DNA of 64,000 bases from Arachis hypogaea (taxonomy: Eukaryota > Streptophyta > Magnoliopsida > Fabales > Fabaceae). The DNA lies in the NCBI RefSeq assembly GCF_003086295.3, contig NC_092045.1, positions 90,596,693-90,660,692 of the forward strand. The letters are read 5' to 3'. The translations under genes and the position numbers were made by a program. A model generated the notes under the pieces. The model saw nothing but the letters and a program-made list of their open reading frames with translations, did not search any database and had not been told where the DNA came from. Within the stretch, counting starts at the first letter, position 1; each line of letters begins with the position of its first letter. Of this stretch, positions 1 to 10,654 are shown one piece after another.

Positions 1-1948
1 TCTCTAGGACCTTGAAATCAGCAGGGATGTAATGGTCTTCAACTTTTACCAAAACATCCTCTACAAGTCCATAAGCTTGTTTTTTTGAATTGTCTGCCGT
101 CTCTAGTGAGATTTTTGCAGCTTGCACCTCAAAGATCCCTAGCTTCTCCATTACAGAGAGAGGCATGAGATTTATGCTTGACCCTAGGTCACACAGAGCC
201 TTCTTGAAGGTCATGGTGCCTACTGTACAAGGTATTGAGAACTTCCCAGGATCTTGTCTCTTTTGAGGTAATTTCTGCCTAGACAAGTCATCCAGTTCTT
301 TGGTGAGCAAAGGAGGTTCGTTCTCCCAAGTCTCATTACCAAATAAATTGTCATTTAGCTTCATGATTGCTCCAAGGTACTTGGCAACTTGCTCTTCAGT
401 GACATCTTCATCCTCTTCAGTGGGAGCCTCAGATTCCCATGGTTCCTCATTAGGGAACTCATTGGAGGCCAGTGGACGTCCATTGAGGTTTTCCTCAGTG
501 GTGTTCACTGCCTCTCCCTCCTCTCCAAATTCGGCCATGTTGATGGCCTTGCACTCTCCTTTTGGATTTTCTTCTGTATTGCTTGGAAGAGTACTAGGAG
601 GGAGTTCATTAATTTTCTTGCTCAGCTGACCCACTTGTGCCTCCAAATTTCTAATGGAGGACCTTGTTTCAGTCATGAAACTTTGAGTGGTTTTGATTAG
701 ATCAGAGACCATGGTTGCTAAGTCAGAGTAGTTCTGCTTAGAATTCTCTATCTGTTGCTGAGAACATGATGGAAAAGGCTTGCCATTGCTAAACCTGTTT
801 CTTCCACCATTATTATTATTGAAACCTTGTTGAGGTCTCTGTTGATCCTTCCATGAAAGATTTGGATGATTTCTCCATGAAGGATTATAGGTGTTTCCAT
901 AGGGTTCTCCCATGTAATTCACCTCTTCCATTGAAGGGTTCTCAGGATCATAAGCTTCTTCTTCAGATGAAGCGTCCTTAGTACTGCCTGGTGCAGCTTG
1001 CATTCCAGACAGACTTTGAGAAATCAAATTGACTTGCTGAGTCAATAACTTGTTCTGAGCTAATATGGCATTCAGAGTATCAATCTCAAGAACTCCTTTC
1101 TTCTGATTCATCCCATTGTTCATAGGATTCCTTTCAGAAGTGTATATGAATTGGTTATTTGCAACCATTTCAATTAGTTCTTGAGCTTCTGCAGGCGTCT
1201 TCTTCAGATGAAGAGAGCCTCTAGCAGAGCTATCCAAAGACATCTTGGACAGTTCAGACAGACCATCATAGAAAATACCTATAATGCTCCATTCAGAAAG
1301 CATGTCAGAGGGACACTTTCTGATTAATTGTTTGTATCTTTCCCAAACTTCATAGAGGGATTCTCCTTCCTTCTGTCTGAAGGTTTGGACTTCCACTCTA
1401 AGCTTACTCAATTTTTGAGGTGGAAAGAACTTTGCCAAGAAGGCATTGACTAGCTTTTCCCAAGAGTTCAAGCTTTCTTTAGGTTGTGAGTCCAACCATG
1501 TCCTAGCTCTGTCTCTTACAGCAAAAGGGAATAGCATAAGTCTGTAGACCTCAGGGTCAACCCCATTAGTCTTGACAGTGTCACAGATTTGCAAGAATTC
1601 AGCTAAAAACTGATGAGGATCTTCTAATGGAAGTCCATAGAACTTGCAATTCTGTTGCATTAGAGAAACTAATTGAGGCTTAAGCTCAAAGTTGTTTGCT
1701 CCAATGGCAGGGATAGAGATGCTTCTCCCATAGAAGTCGGGAGTAGGTGCAGTGAAGTCACCCAGCACCTTCCTTGCATTGTTGGCATTGTTGTTGTTTT
1801 CGGCTGCCATGGGTTCTTCTTCTTTGAAGATTTCTGTTAGGTCCTCTACAGAGAGTTGTGCCTTAGCTTCTCTTAGTTTTCGCTTCAAGGTCCTTTCAGG
1901 TTCAGGGTCAGCCTCAACAAGAATGCTTTTGTCTTTGCTCCTGCTCAT
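1..1948 (-). CDS. gag-pol: Gag-protease polyprotein, Athila-like (open at window edge)
   Basis: An uninterrupted frame of about 649 codons runs from ATG at 1948 to the window edge with no stop. The start is the first ATG after the leader (MSRSKDKSIL). A retrotransposon gag domain lies around residues 110-260 (motifs LFPFAVRDRARTWLDSQP, FFPPQKLSKLR, ESLYEVWERYKQLIRKCP). It is followed by an asparagine/glutamine-rich linker with a WRNHPNLSW motif common in legume Athila gags. I see no CCHC zinc knuckle. An aspartic protease begins near residue 575, with active site ALCDLGSSINLMP. Gag packages the RNA and the protease would cut the polyprotein. No frameshift or stop is seen, so this part is well preserved. 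RT, RNase H and integrase would lie beyond position 1. Confidence 0.88.
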   Translation of the reverse strand, partial: MSRSKDKSILVEADPEPERTLKRKLREAKAQLSVEDLTEIFKEEEPMAAENNNNANNARKVLGDFTAPTPDFYGRSISIPAIGANNFELKPQLVSLMQQNCKFYGLPLEDPHQFLAEFLQICDTVKTNGVDPEVYRLMLFPFAVRDRARTWLDSQPKESLNSWEKLVNAFLAKFFPPQKLSKLRVEVQTFRQKEGESLYEVWERYKQLIRKCPSDMLSEWSIIGIFYDGLSELSKMSLDSSARGSLHLKKTPAEAQELIEMVANNQFIYTSERNPMNNGMNQKKGVLEIDTLNAILAQNKLLTQQVNLISQSLSGMQAAPGSTKDASSEEEAYDPENPSMEEVNYMGEPYGNTYNPSWRNHPNLSWKDQQRPQQGFNNNNGGRNRFSNGKPFPSCSQQQIENSKQNYSDLATMVSDLIKTTQSFMTETRSSIRNLEAQVGQLSKKINELPPSTLPSNTEENPKGECKAINMAEFGEEGEAVNTTEENLNGRPLASNEFPNEEPWESEAPTEEDEDVTEEQVAKYLGAIMKLNDNLFGNETWENEPPLLTKELDDLSRQKLPQKRQDPGKFSIPCTVGTMTFKKALCDLGSSINLMPLSVMEKLGIFEVQAAKISLETADNSKKQAYGLVEDVLVKVEDHYIPADFKVLE

Positions 1949-3484
1949 ATGAAAGAGAAGAGAACAAGCAAATATGGAATCCTCTATGTCACAGTATAGA
2001 GATTCCTTGAGGTGTCAGAGGAAAAGAAAAATGGAAGGAAGAGGTAGAAAATTCAAACTTTATCAAGAAAGATGGAGTTCGAATTGTGCATTAAGGATGA
2101 GTGTTAGTCTATAAATAGAAGGATGTGAAAAGAGGGGAAGAAATTTTTGAAAATAAATTAAAAGGATTTTAAAAACATTTTGAAAAATACTAATTGATTT
2201 TCGAAAACTAAGAGTGGAAAAGAAATCAAGTGATTTTTGAAAAAAGATTTTGAAATTAGAAAGTAAAAAGATATGATTGAAAACTATTTTGAAAAAGATG
2301 TTATTAAAAAGATATGATTGAAAAGTTATGGTTTTAAAAAGATGTGATTGAGAAGGTATGATTTGAAAAACAATTTAAAAAAGATTTGATTTTGAAAATT
2401 AATGACTTGGCTAACAAGAAAAGATATGATTCAAACATTAAACCTTTCTCAACAGAAAAGGCAACATACTTGAAATGTTGAATCAAATCATTAATTGATA
2501 GCAAGTATTTTTGAAAATGGAAAGAAATTGATTTTGAAAACATATGATTGAAAAGATATGATTTGAAAAAGATTTGATTTTGAAAAATTTTGAAAACCTA
2601 AAAAAAAATTTGAATTAAAAACAGAATCTTCCCTCTTGTGCCATCCTGGCGTTAAACACCCAGAATGGTGCACATTCTGGCGTTTAACGCCCAAAACTCT
2701 ACCCTTTTAGGCGTTAAACGCCCAGCCAGGCACCCTGGCTGGCGTTTAAACGCCAGTTTGTCTTCCTCACTGGGCGTTTTGAACGCCCAGCTTTTTCTGT
2801 GTAATTTCTCTACTGTATGTTCTGAATCTTTAATTCTCTGTATTATTGACTTGAAAAGACACAAATTAAAAATATTTTTGGATTTTTAATAATGAGGAAT
2901 AATCAAAATGCAACTAAAATCAAATAACAATGCATGCAAGACACCAAACTTAAAAGTTTGTATACTATTGACACTAACAAGTTGAGAATGCATATGAGAA
3001 ACAACAAAACACTCAAGATAAGAGAATTTAAAGATCAGAACAAGGAAATCATCAAAAACAACTTGAAGATTAATAAAGACACATGCATGAATGCAAAAAG
3101 AACAGAAACATGCAATTGACACCAAACTTAAAATGAGACTCTAGACTCCACAAGAAACATAAAATATTTTTGGTTTTTATGATTTTGTAATTTTTTTGGT
3201 TTTTTCGAAAATTAAGTGGAAAAGAAAATAAAGATATCAAAATTCTTAATGAGAATTCCAGGAATCATGCAATGTTAGTCTAAAGCTTCAGTCTAAAGGA
3301 ATTAGACATGGCTAGCCAAGCTTCAGCAGGACATTGCATTCAAGAGCTAAATTGATGAAAATCAATCAGCTTTGGTGATGATAAGAACATCACCTTGAAA
3401 CACTAGAATTCATTCTTAAGAACTCTGAAGAAAAATGCCTAATCTAAGCAACAAGATGAACCGTCAGTTGTCTAAACTCAACAA
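1949..3484 (-). other. 5' untranslated leader of the left Athila-like element
   Basis: This is the roughly 1.5-kb stretch between primer-binding site and gag ATG, with no credible gene. It contains: an A/T-rich field (about 2140-2620) made of imperfect repeats of AAAGATATGATT-like words; a cluster of palindromic GGCGTTTAACGCC motifs (about 2645-2790); and two copies of TAAGTTTGGTGTC on the minus strand (2952-2940 and 3130-3118). The same TAAGTTTGGTGTC word occurs three times in the leader of the right Athila-like element, so it is a conserved leader feature. Its function is unknown. Confidence 0.7.
2645..2790. repeat. Cluster of GGCGTT-AACGCC palindromes in the leader
   Basis: Five near-palindromic copies of a GGCGTT(T/A)AACGCC word lie within about 145 bp. 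Variants have an extra central base or a TTTGAA centre. They are separated by 10-25 bp spacers. The same word recurs in the LTRs of this family (4650-4735, 55975-56050, 61498-61575) and within the gag frame at 58686-58833. Confidence 0.85.
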
Positions 3485-3502
3485 TCCCCGGCAACAGCGC
3501 CA
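3485..3502 (-). other. Primer-binding site (tRNA-Asp-like)
   Basis: On the minus strand the 18 nt read TGGCGCTGTTGCCGGGGA. This matches the complement of a plant tRNA-Asp 3' end with one mismatch compared with the site at 57105-57122. It lies six bases inside the LTR end, where a primer site belongs. Confidence 0.85.
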
Positions 3503-3508
3503 AAAACT

Positions 3509-5132
3509 TGGTGCACAAAATTGTGATCATCAATGGCGCCATCAATATGGTACGCACAATTGTAATCTCAACTCTTTATCACAACTTTGCACAACTAACC
3601 AGCAAGTGCACTGGGTCGTCCAAGTAATAAACCTTACGCGAGTAAGGGTCGATCCCACGGAGATTGTTGGTATGAAGCAAGCTATGGTCACCTTGTAAAT
3701 CTTAGTCAGGCAGATTCAAATGGTTATGGATGATATATGAATAAAGCATAAAGATAGAGATACTTATGTAATTCATTGGTGAGAATTTCAGATAAGCGAA
3801 TGGAGATGCTTTGTCCCTTCCGTCTATATGCTTTCCTACTGTCTTCATCCAATCCTTCTTACTCCTTTCCATGGCAAACTGTATGTAGGGTTTCACCGTT
3901 GTCAGTGGCTACCTCCCATCCTCTCAGTGAAAATGTTCAACGCACCCTGTCACAGCACGGCTATTCAGCTATCGGTTCTCGATCATGTCGGAATAGAATC
4001 CAGTGATTCTTTTGCGTCTGTCGCTAACGCCCCACAATCGCGAGTTTGAAGCTCATCACAGTCATTTAATCATTGAATCCTACTCAGAATACCACAGACA
4101 AGGTTTAGACCTTCCGAATTCTCTTGAATGCCGCCATCAATTCTAGCTTATACCACGAAGATTCCGATTAAGGGATCCAAGAGATAAACATTCAAGCCTT
4201 GTTTGTTTGTAGAACAGAAGTGGTTGTCAGGCACTCGTTCATAAGTGAGAATGATGATGAGTGTCACATAATCATCACATTCATCATGTTCTTGGGTGCA
4301 AATGAATATCTTAGACAAAGAATAAGCTGAATTGAATAGAAGAACAATAGTAATTGCATTAATACTCGAGGTACAGCAGAGCTCCACACCTTAATCTATG
4401 GTGTGTAGAAACTCCACCGTTGAAAATACATAAGAACAAGGTCTAGGCATGGCCGAGAGGCCAGCCCCCAAAATGTGATCAAAAGATTCAAAGATCTAAA
4501 GATGAAAATACAATAGTAAAAGGTCGTATTTGTAGAGAACTAGTAGCCTAGGTTTTACAAAGATGAGTAAATTACATAAAAATCCACTTCCGGGCCCACT
4601 TGGTGTGTGCTTGGGCTGAGCATTGAAGTATTTTCGTGTAGAGACTCTTCTTGGAGTTAAACGCCAGCTTTTGTGCCAGTTTGGGCGTTTAACTCCCATT
4701 CTTGTGCCAGTTCCGGTGTTTAACGCCGGGCAGTTTTGAGCTGATTTGGAATGCCAGTTTGGGCTATCAAATCTCGGGAAAAGTATGGACTATTATATAT
4801 TGCTGGAAAGCCCAGGATGTCTACTTTCCAACGCCGCTGAGAGCGCGCCAATTGGGCTTCGGTAGCTCCAGAAAATTTACTTCGCGTGCAGGGAGGTCAG
4901 AATCCAACAACATCTGCAGTCCTTTTTTAGTCTCTGAATCAGATTTTTGCTCAGGTCCCTTAATTTCAGCCAGAAAATACCTGAAATCACAGAAAAACAC
5001 ACAAACTCATAGTAAAGTCCAGAAAAGTGAATTTTAACTAAAAACTAATAAAAATATACTAAAAACTAACTAAAACATACTAAAAATATACTAAAAACAA
5101 TGCCAAAAAGCGTACAAATTATCCGCTTATCA
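3509..5132 (-). repeat. 5' LTR of the left Athila-like element
   Basis: The LTR is 1,624 bp. On the minus strand it begins TGATAAGCGGATAATTTG and ends TTTGTGCACCA, matching the ends fixed by a target duplication for the solo LTR at 61096-62828. It carries the GGCGTTTAACGCC palindrome block (about 4650-4735). Near its 3' end is a second LTR-end plus TGGCGCCATTG segment (about 3521-3560) that looks like a captured extra primer-site region. In its central and 3' parts it is more like the solo LTR at 61096 than like the LTR at 55574. Confidence 0.85.
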
Positions 5133-5315
5133 TAATACCAGTTCATAATTCTTCTCATTATCCCTACTATTATAGATCCTATGAAACCTCCTAAGCTTCT
5201 CACAGTACTCTAGGTCAGCTACAGTAACACACATCAAGACTATGGAATCTAACCACTCAACCATACCTGCAGGGATCTTCGTAGACATCTCGACAATATT
5301 CTTACACAAAGACAT
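5133..5315 (-). pseudogene. Antisense ORF of T1, N-terminal fragment
   Basis: About 61 codons from ATG at 5315 (MSLCKNIVEMSTKIPAGM...) are cut off by the LTR at 5132. The peptide is clearly homologous to the start of the T2 antisense ORF at 10655 (MSSRNNIVEISSRIPEGM...), sharing the NIVE-S-IP-GM--WLDS pattern and a YELV motif about 60 residues in. It runs opposite to T1's own pol direction, as expected for Tat-lineage antisense ORFs. The function of this protein class is not known. Confidence 0.78.
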
Positions 5316-6159
5316 AAGAAAACTACACTTACAACAAAGAAAACGAAAGAAGGGTCACTACTAAAGTAACTCAGACAGAATCAAGAAAGAAAAAGCAACA
5401 GGTCATTCACAAAAACATCAAAAAGGGCACCTCGCGGCTCAAAAGTCAACCAATTAAAACCCAAGAGGCACCCTTCGGAGGCAACTATACAGAATACACA
5501 AAGGAAGAAAGGTTCAAGCCAAAACCTTATCTATCTCAACGAAAGAAACGCAAATAGAAAATCAGGTGCCAATATTTCTTCGAGGGGTACAAGCGAAGCA
5601 AAAAGATCAAAACTTGTTCAGAAAATGGAAACATGCAACAACACTAAAAACAAAGAAGGATCGCAGCTATCACGTCAGAAAAACAACAAAAAAAGATGAA
5701 ACACTAACCTGCGATGAAGAAAAAGCAACTACAGATGCACAGCAAAAGCACCTATGATCCACAAAACATCGCGCCAAAACTCCAGAAAGGAAGGAAGCGT
5801 GGGGCAAAAACGAAAGGGCTAGACGAACAAAAGTCTTTCGCAGAGAAACAAGAAGCAAGGAAGCAAAAGAAAGAAGGAAACTGAAAGAACCAAAAAACCT
5901 CTCTAATTTCAAATTGAACGAGGGAATGAAACGGCAAAGGGAATTAATAGCCCTATTAAAAGGCTTTAAAAGCGCTCACTCAAGACCTAAACTGATAGTG
6001 ACGCCACATTTAAAAAACGTCTCGCGATTCAAAATCATTAAAGACACAAAGTTAGCTCAAGAAGAGGATGGATCGGACGCGACCAGGAAGATGCTTGAGC
6101 ACGACTTCCACGAAGAGATCGAAGCTTAGAAAACGAGCACAACCTCACGGAAAGGATGA
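5316..6159 (+). other. Non-coding 3' region of T1
   Basis: This lies between the antisense ORF start and the polypurine tract. The plus strand is A-rich with many AAAGAAAC-type words, which makes T/C-rich sequence ahead of the antisense ATG, as upstream of the T2 antisense ORF. I see no coding frame with recognisable content. Confidence 0.5.
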
Positions 6160-6176
6160 AGCTCAAGCAGGGGCAC
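6160..6176 (+). other. Polypurine tract of T1
   Basis: The word AAGCTCAAGCAGGGGCAC ends exactly one base before the LTR start TGTTCATAC. The same CAAGCAGGGGCAC precedes the 3' LTR of T2 on the minus strand (9585-9573). It would prime plus-strand DNA synthesis. Confidence 0.75.
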
Positions 6177-6645
6177 TGTTCATACACCGATCCGAGCTAC
6201 AAGGTACGAGTTGGCCCAAAGAAAACAAACCGATCTCTTGAAAAGTTGGTCCATTACCGACCTCTTTACAAAGAGCTCGAAAGACTGCAATAGAGGCCCA
6301 AGGAGGCCCAGAACGAAAGTACACCGCCCACTAGAAGGCGGTTAACCAAAAGATAAAGATCTCCTCCCCAAAAGATAATATAACCAACTTGTCTCAAAGG
6401 AAGATCATCAGCTTTATTATAAATGCACTGGAGCACCCAAGTATAACTCATATTCTAATTCTACAAAAAACCTGCCTAAAGCCCGTACTGACTTAAGCAT
6501 CGGAGTCTCTTGCAGGTACCACCCGCCTCCGGTGAACGAGGACTGGCAGCGCCTTCTACTCCAACAAGTGGGACACCACCACCTCGATCAATCCAGAAGA
6601 TCTCATCCGAGATCGACCTCGCAGTTTCAGGTAACCCTCGGAACA
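6177..6645 (+). repeat. 3' LTR of T1 (Tat)
   Basis: The LTR is 469 bp. It starts TGTTCATACACCGATCC and ends CCTCGGAACA. It shares both termini with the 543-bp LTRs of T2, in opposite orientation on the plus strand, but is shorter and diverged inside. It contains the GGTGCTCCAGTGCATTTATAA promoter-type segment in reverse (6405-6440). Confidence 0.82.
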
Positions 6646-6674
6646 GGTAGGGTGTTACATTATGGTATCAGAGC
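6646..6674 (+). other. End of A's 5' LTR and tRNA-iMet-type primer-binding site
   Basis: GGTAGGGTGTTACA (6646-6659) matches the end of A's 3' LTR (GGTAGAGTGTTACA at 34849-34862). Three bases later TGGTATCAGAGC (6663-6674) is the common plant primer site complementary to initiator tRNA-Met. The rest of the 5' LTR is displaced by T1. Confidence 0.85.
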
Positions 6675-6876
6675 AATTGATTTCTATAGATCCTGAAAGA
6701 CGGACTGATTATGCTTCTATGCATTCTCTGTATATGTGTCTATGTGCTATTAGGATATCTGACTGATATACATTCCATAAGCGTTTGTGAGCATGCATTT
6801 GGAACTTAAAGCATTAGACCTGCGATATTGAAACTAATCAACTTAATATCACTTGTTTGGTATGTATAGGGACCAG

Positions 6877-8315
6877 ATGTCGACTCGCGGACGTGATCGC
6901 GGGCGAGGTTGAGGTAAGATAGGCACCGTTATTCTTGGCCTAGTAGGAAATGACCCAATAGACTTTATGGATGTCTTGGGAAATATGACTGCAATTATGC
7001 AAGCAACAGCCGAGGCACTGGGTAATCAGATAAACCAGGGTAATCATAGGAACAATAATGACGAAGAGTGCCCTATAACACTTGCTACATTTCTGAAATT
7101 TCACCCTCTGACCTTCAGGGGAACCTCAAATCCCACTGATGCAGATAATTGGATTCAGGCTATGGAACGGGCACTGTAGGCTCAACAAGTTCCTGAAGAG
7201 CAATGGGTTGATTTTGGAACTTATCAGCTGCAAGGCGAGGCTCAGTATTGGTGGCAGGGAACACGACGTATTCTGCAGCCAGATGGCACTGCAATTCATT
7301 GGGAAGTCTTCTAAATAGAGTTCTATAAGAAATACTTTCCTAATTCAGCCAGAAATGCCAAGGAGCTTAAATTGATGCAATTAAAGCAAGGCCAAATGAC
7401 TGTTACTGAGTATACTAGCATGTTTGAGGAGTTATGTAGCTTTTCTCGTATCTGTTAAGGTGCACCTAAAGATTTTACTGAATGGAAATGTATCAAGTAT
7501 GAAGGAGGTCTTCGAAGCGATATTCTGAGCTTTGTTGCACCAATGGAGATCGGAGTGTTTTCTGAATTGGTGAATAAGAGTAGGGTGGCTGAGAAATGTG
7601 TGAGAAAGGCGGCAGCAAAGAAAGGAAGTTTGAGGGTGCCTTTTTAGAGGACTTCAGGAAGAAACTTTTCTCCGAGAGGTAGAAATTTCAAGTGTGGAGG
7701 CTTTGTCCCACACCAGAATCAAGGCTAGGGCAATTACAGGAGGTCGAATACTAATGTTAATCAGGGGAGAAGGTTTGGAAAGCAGGCACAGCAGGATTTG
7801 AGCTTTCAGAGATGTGGGAAATATCATCCTAGAGTTCCGTGTAGATTAAGACTTGGGGTATGCTATTTTTGTGGACAGCTCGGGCACTTGGCCGATAATT
7901 GTCCGGAAAAGAAGTTTGAGACTTGTAGGATATAGCAGCCGGGGAGAGTGTACACCACTTCTACATCAGGTGCTGAGGAATCTGAGACACTAATTAGAGG
8001 TAACTGTGAAATGGATGGTAAAATCTTAAATGCTTTATTTGATTCAAGAGCAACTCATTCATTTATTGCATTTGAAAAGGCTAATGAATTAGGATTGAGA
8101 ATGGTGGTTTTAGGATATGATTTGAAATTGCCTAATGCTACTCATGAAGCTATGGTGACTAGGTTAGGATGTCCACAAGTTCCATTTTGAGTACAACAGC
8201 GTGAATTTGTGCATGATTTGATTTGTTTGCCAATGACTGGTCTTGATCTCATTTTGGGATTGGATTGGTTATCCAAGAATCATGTTTTGCTTGATTGTTC
8301 TGAGAAGTCGGTACA
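6877..8315 (+). pseudogene. gag-pol: Gag-protease of chromovirus A (decayed)
   Basis: Starts at ATG 6877 (MSTRGRDRGRG, then a stop at codon 12) and reads on as a Tekay/Del gag: LKFHPLTFRG, DNWIQAMERAL, WVDFGTYQLQGEAQYWW, then a CCHC knuckle CYFCGQLGHLADNC (about 7862-7903), as in gags that bind RNA. The protease active site reads LFDSRATHSF (8038-8064) where the family has D-S-G; glycine to arginine is one transition. The frame goes on to LILGLDWLSKNHVLLDCSEKS and is cut at 8315 by the solo LTR. I count at least eight in-frame stops (for example 6910, 7177, 7312, 7456, 7933, 8188), nearly all one transition from Gln or Arg codons. Confidence 0.87.
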
Positions 8316-9029
8316 TGATAGAGGACTAAAAGCCTAGGCTTGGATTTTCACACTAAAAATATAATTTGTCCGTTGCAAGTATAGTCCAAACCCAACAATT
8401 GAGCATCAATCAAATGCAATATTCAAATCAATTTTAAACCAAGATCAAGAATAATTTCAACCTCGGGTCGTCTTCCCTTGAGATTCAATTGAAGTGTTAC
8501 AATTTCGGTTGTGGAGGCAAAAAGGGTTTTCAAATCAAGGAACTAAGAAATAAAATAACTAAGCAATGATCAAAATTGATATTAAAGCAAGTAAAAACGA
8601 AGTAAGGTCAAAAATAGTGAAAATGCAAGATATGTAATAAAGAGCCTTGACTTGGGAATGAGGATCCAAGGAATCCTATCATCGCCATAACCACAACTAT
8701 AGTAATTATGATGAGTCAATCTCGCCTAGTTAACCCCTAACATCGAGGAGTAAGTCAAGCAAGCATAATTGACCTTAATCCATAAGTCCTAGCTAACTTA
8801 CCAAACTAGTTGATAAAAAACTAGCGTCAATGGAAACAAGAGTCAACTAACTACCCAAGAATTATCACTAAATGTTGGACATCATGACTCTAGTATCCTA
8901 GGAACTCAAATCCCAAGCCAAGGTGTGAAAATCTACTCAAAATCTAAAGTTGGCATTTTAACAAACACCTTATGTGCATAAAAGTAAAACATGGAAAATT
9001 GCAAAGCAAAATAGAAAACTATAACCAAC

Positions 9030-9572
9030 TGTTCCGAGGGTTACCTGAAACTGTAGGTCGATCTCGGATGAGATCTTCTGTGTTGGTCAGAGCCGACGTG
9101 TCCGGCAGGTGCACGGCGGCCGGAGCTGGTGTGTCCGACTTGTTGGACTTGGTGGTGGTGCTGATCCTTCGTCCCCGGAGGGTGGGGGGTACCTGCAAGG
9201 GACTCCGATGCTTAAGTTAGCAAGGGTATTAAGCAGGTATTGAGTAGAATCAGAGTATGAGTTATACCTGGGTGCTCCAGTGTATTTATAATGGTGAAAT
9301 GTGGTCTCCTGTGGATAAGATAAGTTAGTTATCTTATCTTATCTTTATCTTATCTTTAAGTGAGGTCATCTTTAAGGGAACCGCCTTTATCTCTATGGGT
9401 TTGGGCTGCCCTTGGATTTGGGACGTGTTCCTCTATTTGGGCCCTTTGTTTGGGCTTTCCTATGTCTTGGCCGAGCTCTTTGATAAGAGGTCGGGTTATC
9501 CTGACCTGAAGAGGTCGGTCGCTTTGTTTGTAGAACATCCCGGGTCGGACAACTCGACCCAGGGTATGAACA
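9030..9572 (-). repeat. 3' LTR of T2
   Basis: 543 bp, beginning TGTTCATACC and ending CCTCGGAACA on the minus strand. It carries TATAAATAC at 9290-9282 and a (TTATC)n-like stretch near 9325-9355. It differs from the 5' LTR at about 19 sites, mostly transitions. Confidence 0.93.
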
Positions 9573-9585
9573 GTGCCCCTGCTTG
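9573..9585 (-). other. Polypurine tract of T2
   Basis: Minus-strand CAAGCAGGGGCAC directly precedes the LTR start TGTTCATACC. It is identical to the tract of T1 at 6164-6176. Confidence 0.75.
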
Positions 9586-10654
9586 AGCTCGGTCTTCTTT
9601 TTTTTGAGGCTGAGTCTTTTACTTCGGTCCTTCTTTGGTGAAGCCGAACTCAAGCATTTTGTCGATTCCTTTGTATCAGCTTTTGAATGTAGAACGTTTA
9701 CTCTAAAAGACGCGCACTTTTATACCGACGCTTTTTTGGGAACGTGCGAGTGTTTAATGCTTTTAATTTTGAGCATTAATTGCCCCGTTTCCCTTAGGCT
9801 CTTTTACTTTGGATTTTGAAAACCTGAAAACGGTTTCTCTTCTTTTGCTCTTTCATAACTTCTTTTCTCAGTTCTCTCCACTCTCTGCTTTTGTACTTTC
9901 TGTTTTTATTTTGTTGCGGCGTCATTTGGTGTTCTCTGGCACTTGGGATTTTGCACTGGTTCCTGCGACATTTACTTTTGTTCGCATTTTTCGTGGTGAG
10001 GCATTTCCAGATTTCGTCTTCCCTCTTTGAAGCTTGCTGCTCTTTTCCAAGTTTATACTAGCTTTTCTTGCTTTTTCCGTAGCTTCATTTTTAACTTTGG
10101 TGAGTGTTCTGGTTTTGCATGTTTGAAAGTTTGGATCTTTTTTGCGATCTTTTACTTGTTGCTTGTGATGTGCTTCCTTCTTGTGCTTTTTTCTTGGAAT
10201 TTCTGTTGAGACTTTCTAGGATTTTACTGTTGCTTCCTGGTTACTTTTGGTACTGGTAGAAGATCCGTATCTGTTTTTTACTTTTGGAGATTGCTTCCTG
10301 TCTGATCTTTTTCAAAAAGGTTGCATCTTTAATGGTCCCATGCTTTGTTGCTTTGGGAATGTTTTTGTTTGGTAGGCTTTGTAATCATTTGCTGTGTTTT
10401 TCTTTGATGAAAAAGCGCTTTGTTGTTTTGAATCCTTTTTGAGAAATGCTGGGATGCAATCTGTAGGGTATTTCTGGAAACCTTGCTTTGTTGTTGCCTC
10501 CAAAGGATGCCCCAGGGCTTTGGTTTGAGTCCTGGGGTTTTCCTTTTTTTGCTTTTCATTGCCTCAGAAGTATTGACCGAGTTGTTTTCCCCTTTGTCCG
10601 AGATGTTTGTAGTAACCTCATTTTCTTTTCTTACTTGTAGGATTAGTTGGCCTC
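9586..10654 (+). promoter_or_regulatory. Upstream region of the T2 antisense ORF
   Basis: About 1.07 kb of T-rich sequence between the polypurine tract and the antisense ATG. Frames here have no recognisable content. A good 3' splice-site context (TTTTCTTTTCTTACTTGTAG, ending 10640) lies 14 bp before the ATG, so the antisense transcript may have a 5' untranslated intron. I cannot place its promoter. Confidence 0.45.

Larger units (their letters stand above)
1..5132 (-). mobile_element. Athila-like LTR retrotransposon, 5' part (left element)
   Basis: Read on the minus strand this is, in order, a 5' LTR (5132-3509), a tRNA-Asp-like primer-binding site, a leader of about 1.5 kb and an open gag-protease frame that leaves the window at position 1. 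RT, integrase and the 3' LTR are outside. The gag type and the DLGS protease with a long untranslated leader are typical of the plant Athila clade of Ty3/Gypsy. The LTR family is shared with the element at 55574-64000, but the gag proteins are clearly diverged, so these are two subfamilies. The element sits in the 3' region of a Tat element (5133-6645). Its target duplication cannot be checked because the other end is not in view. Confidence 0.85.
5133..6645 (+). mobile_element. Tat-lineage retrotransposon T1, 3' end only
   Basis: This is the 3' end of a plus-strand Tat element: an antisense ORF fragment, a non-coding stretch, a polypurine tract and a 3' LTR. The left Athila-like element cuts it at 5132/5133. 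The layout mirrors T2 (9030-19787), where the antisense ORF starts about 1.1 kb from the LTR; here the distance is about 0.86 kb. T1 sits inside the 5' LTR of chromovirus A: the first bases after the LTR (GGTAG, 6646-6650) belong to A's LTR end and would be the target duplication. The remainder is outside the window. Confidence 0.8.
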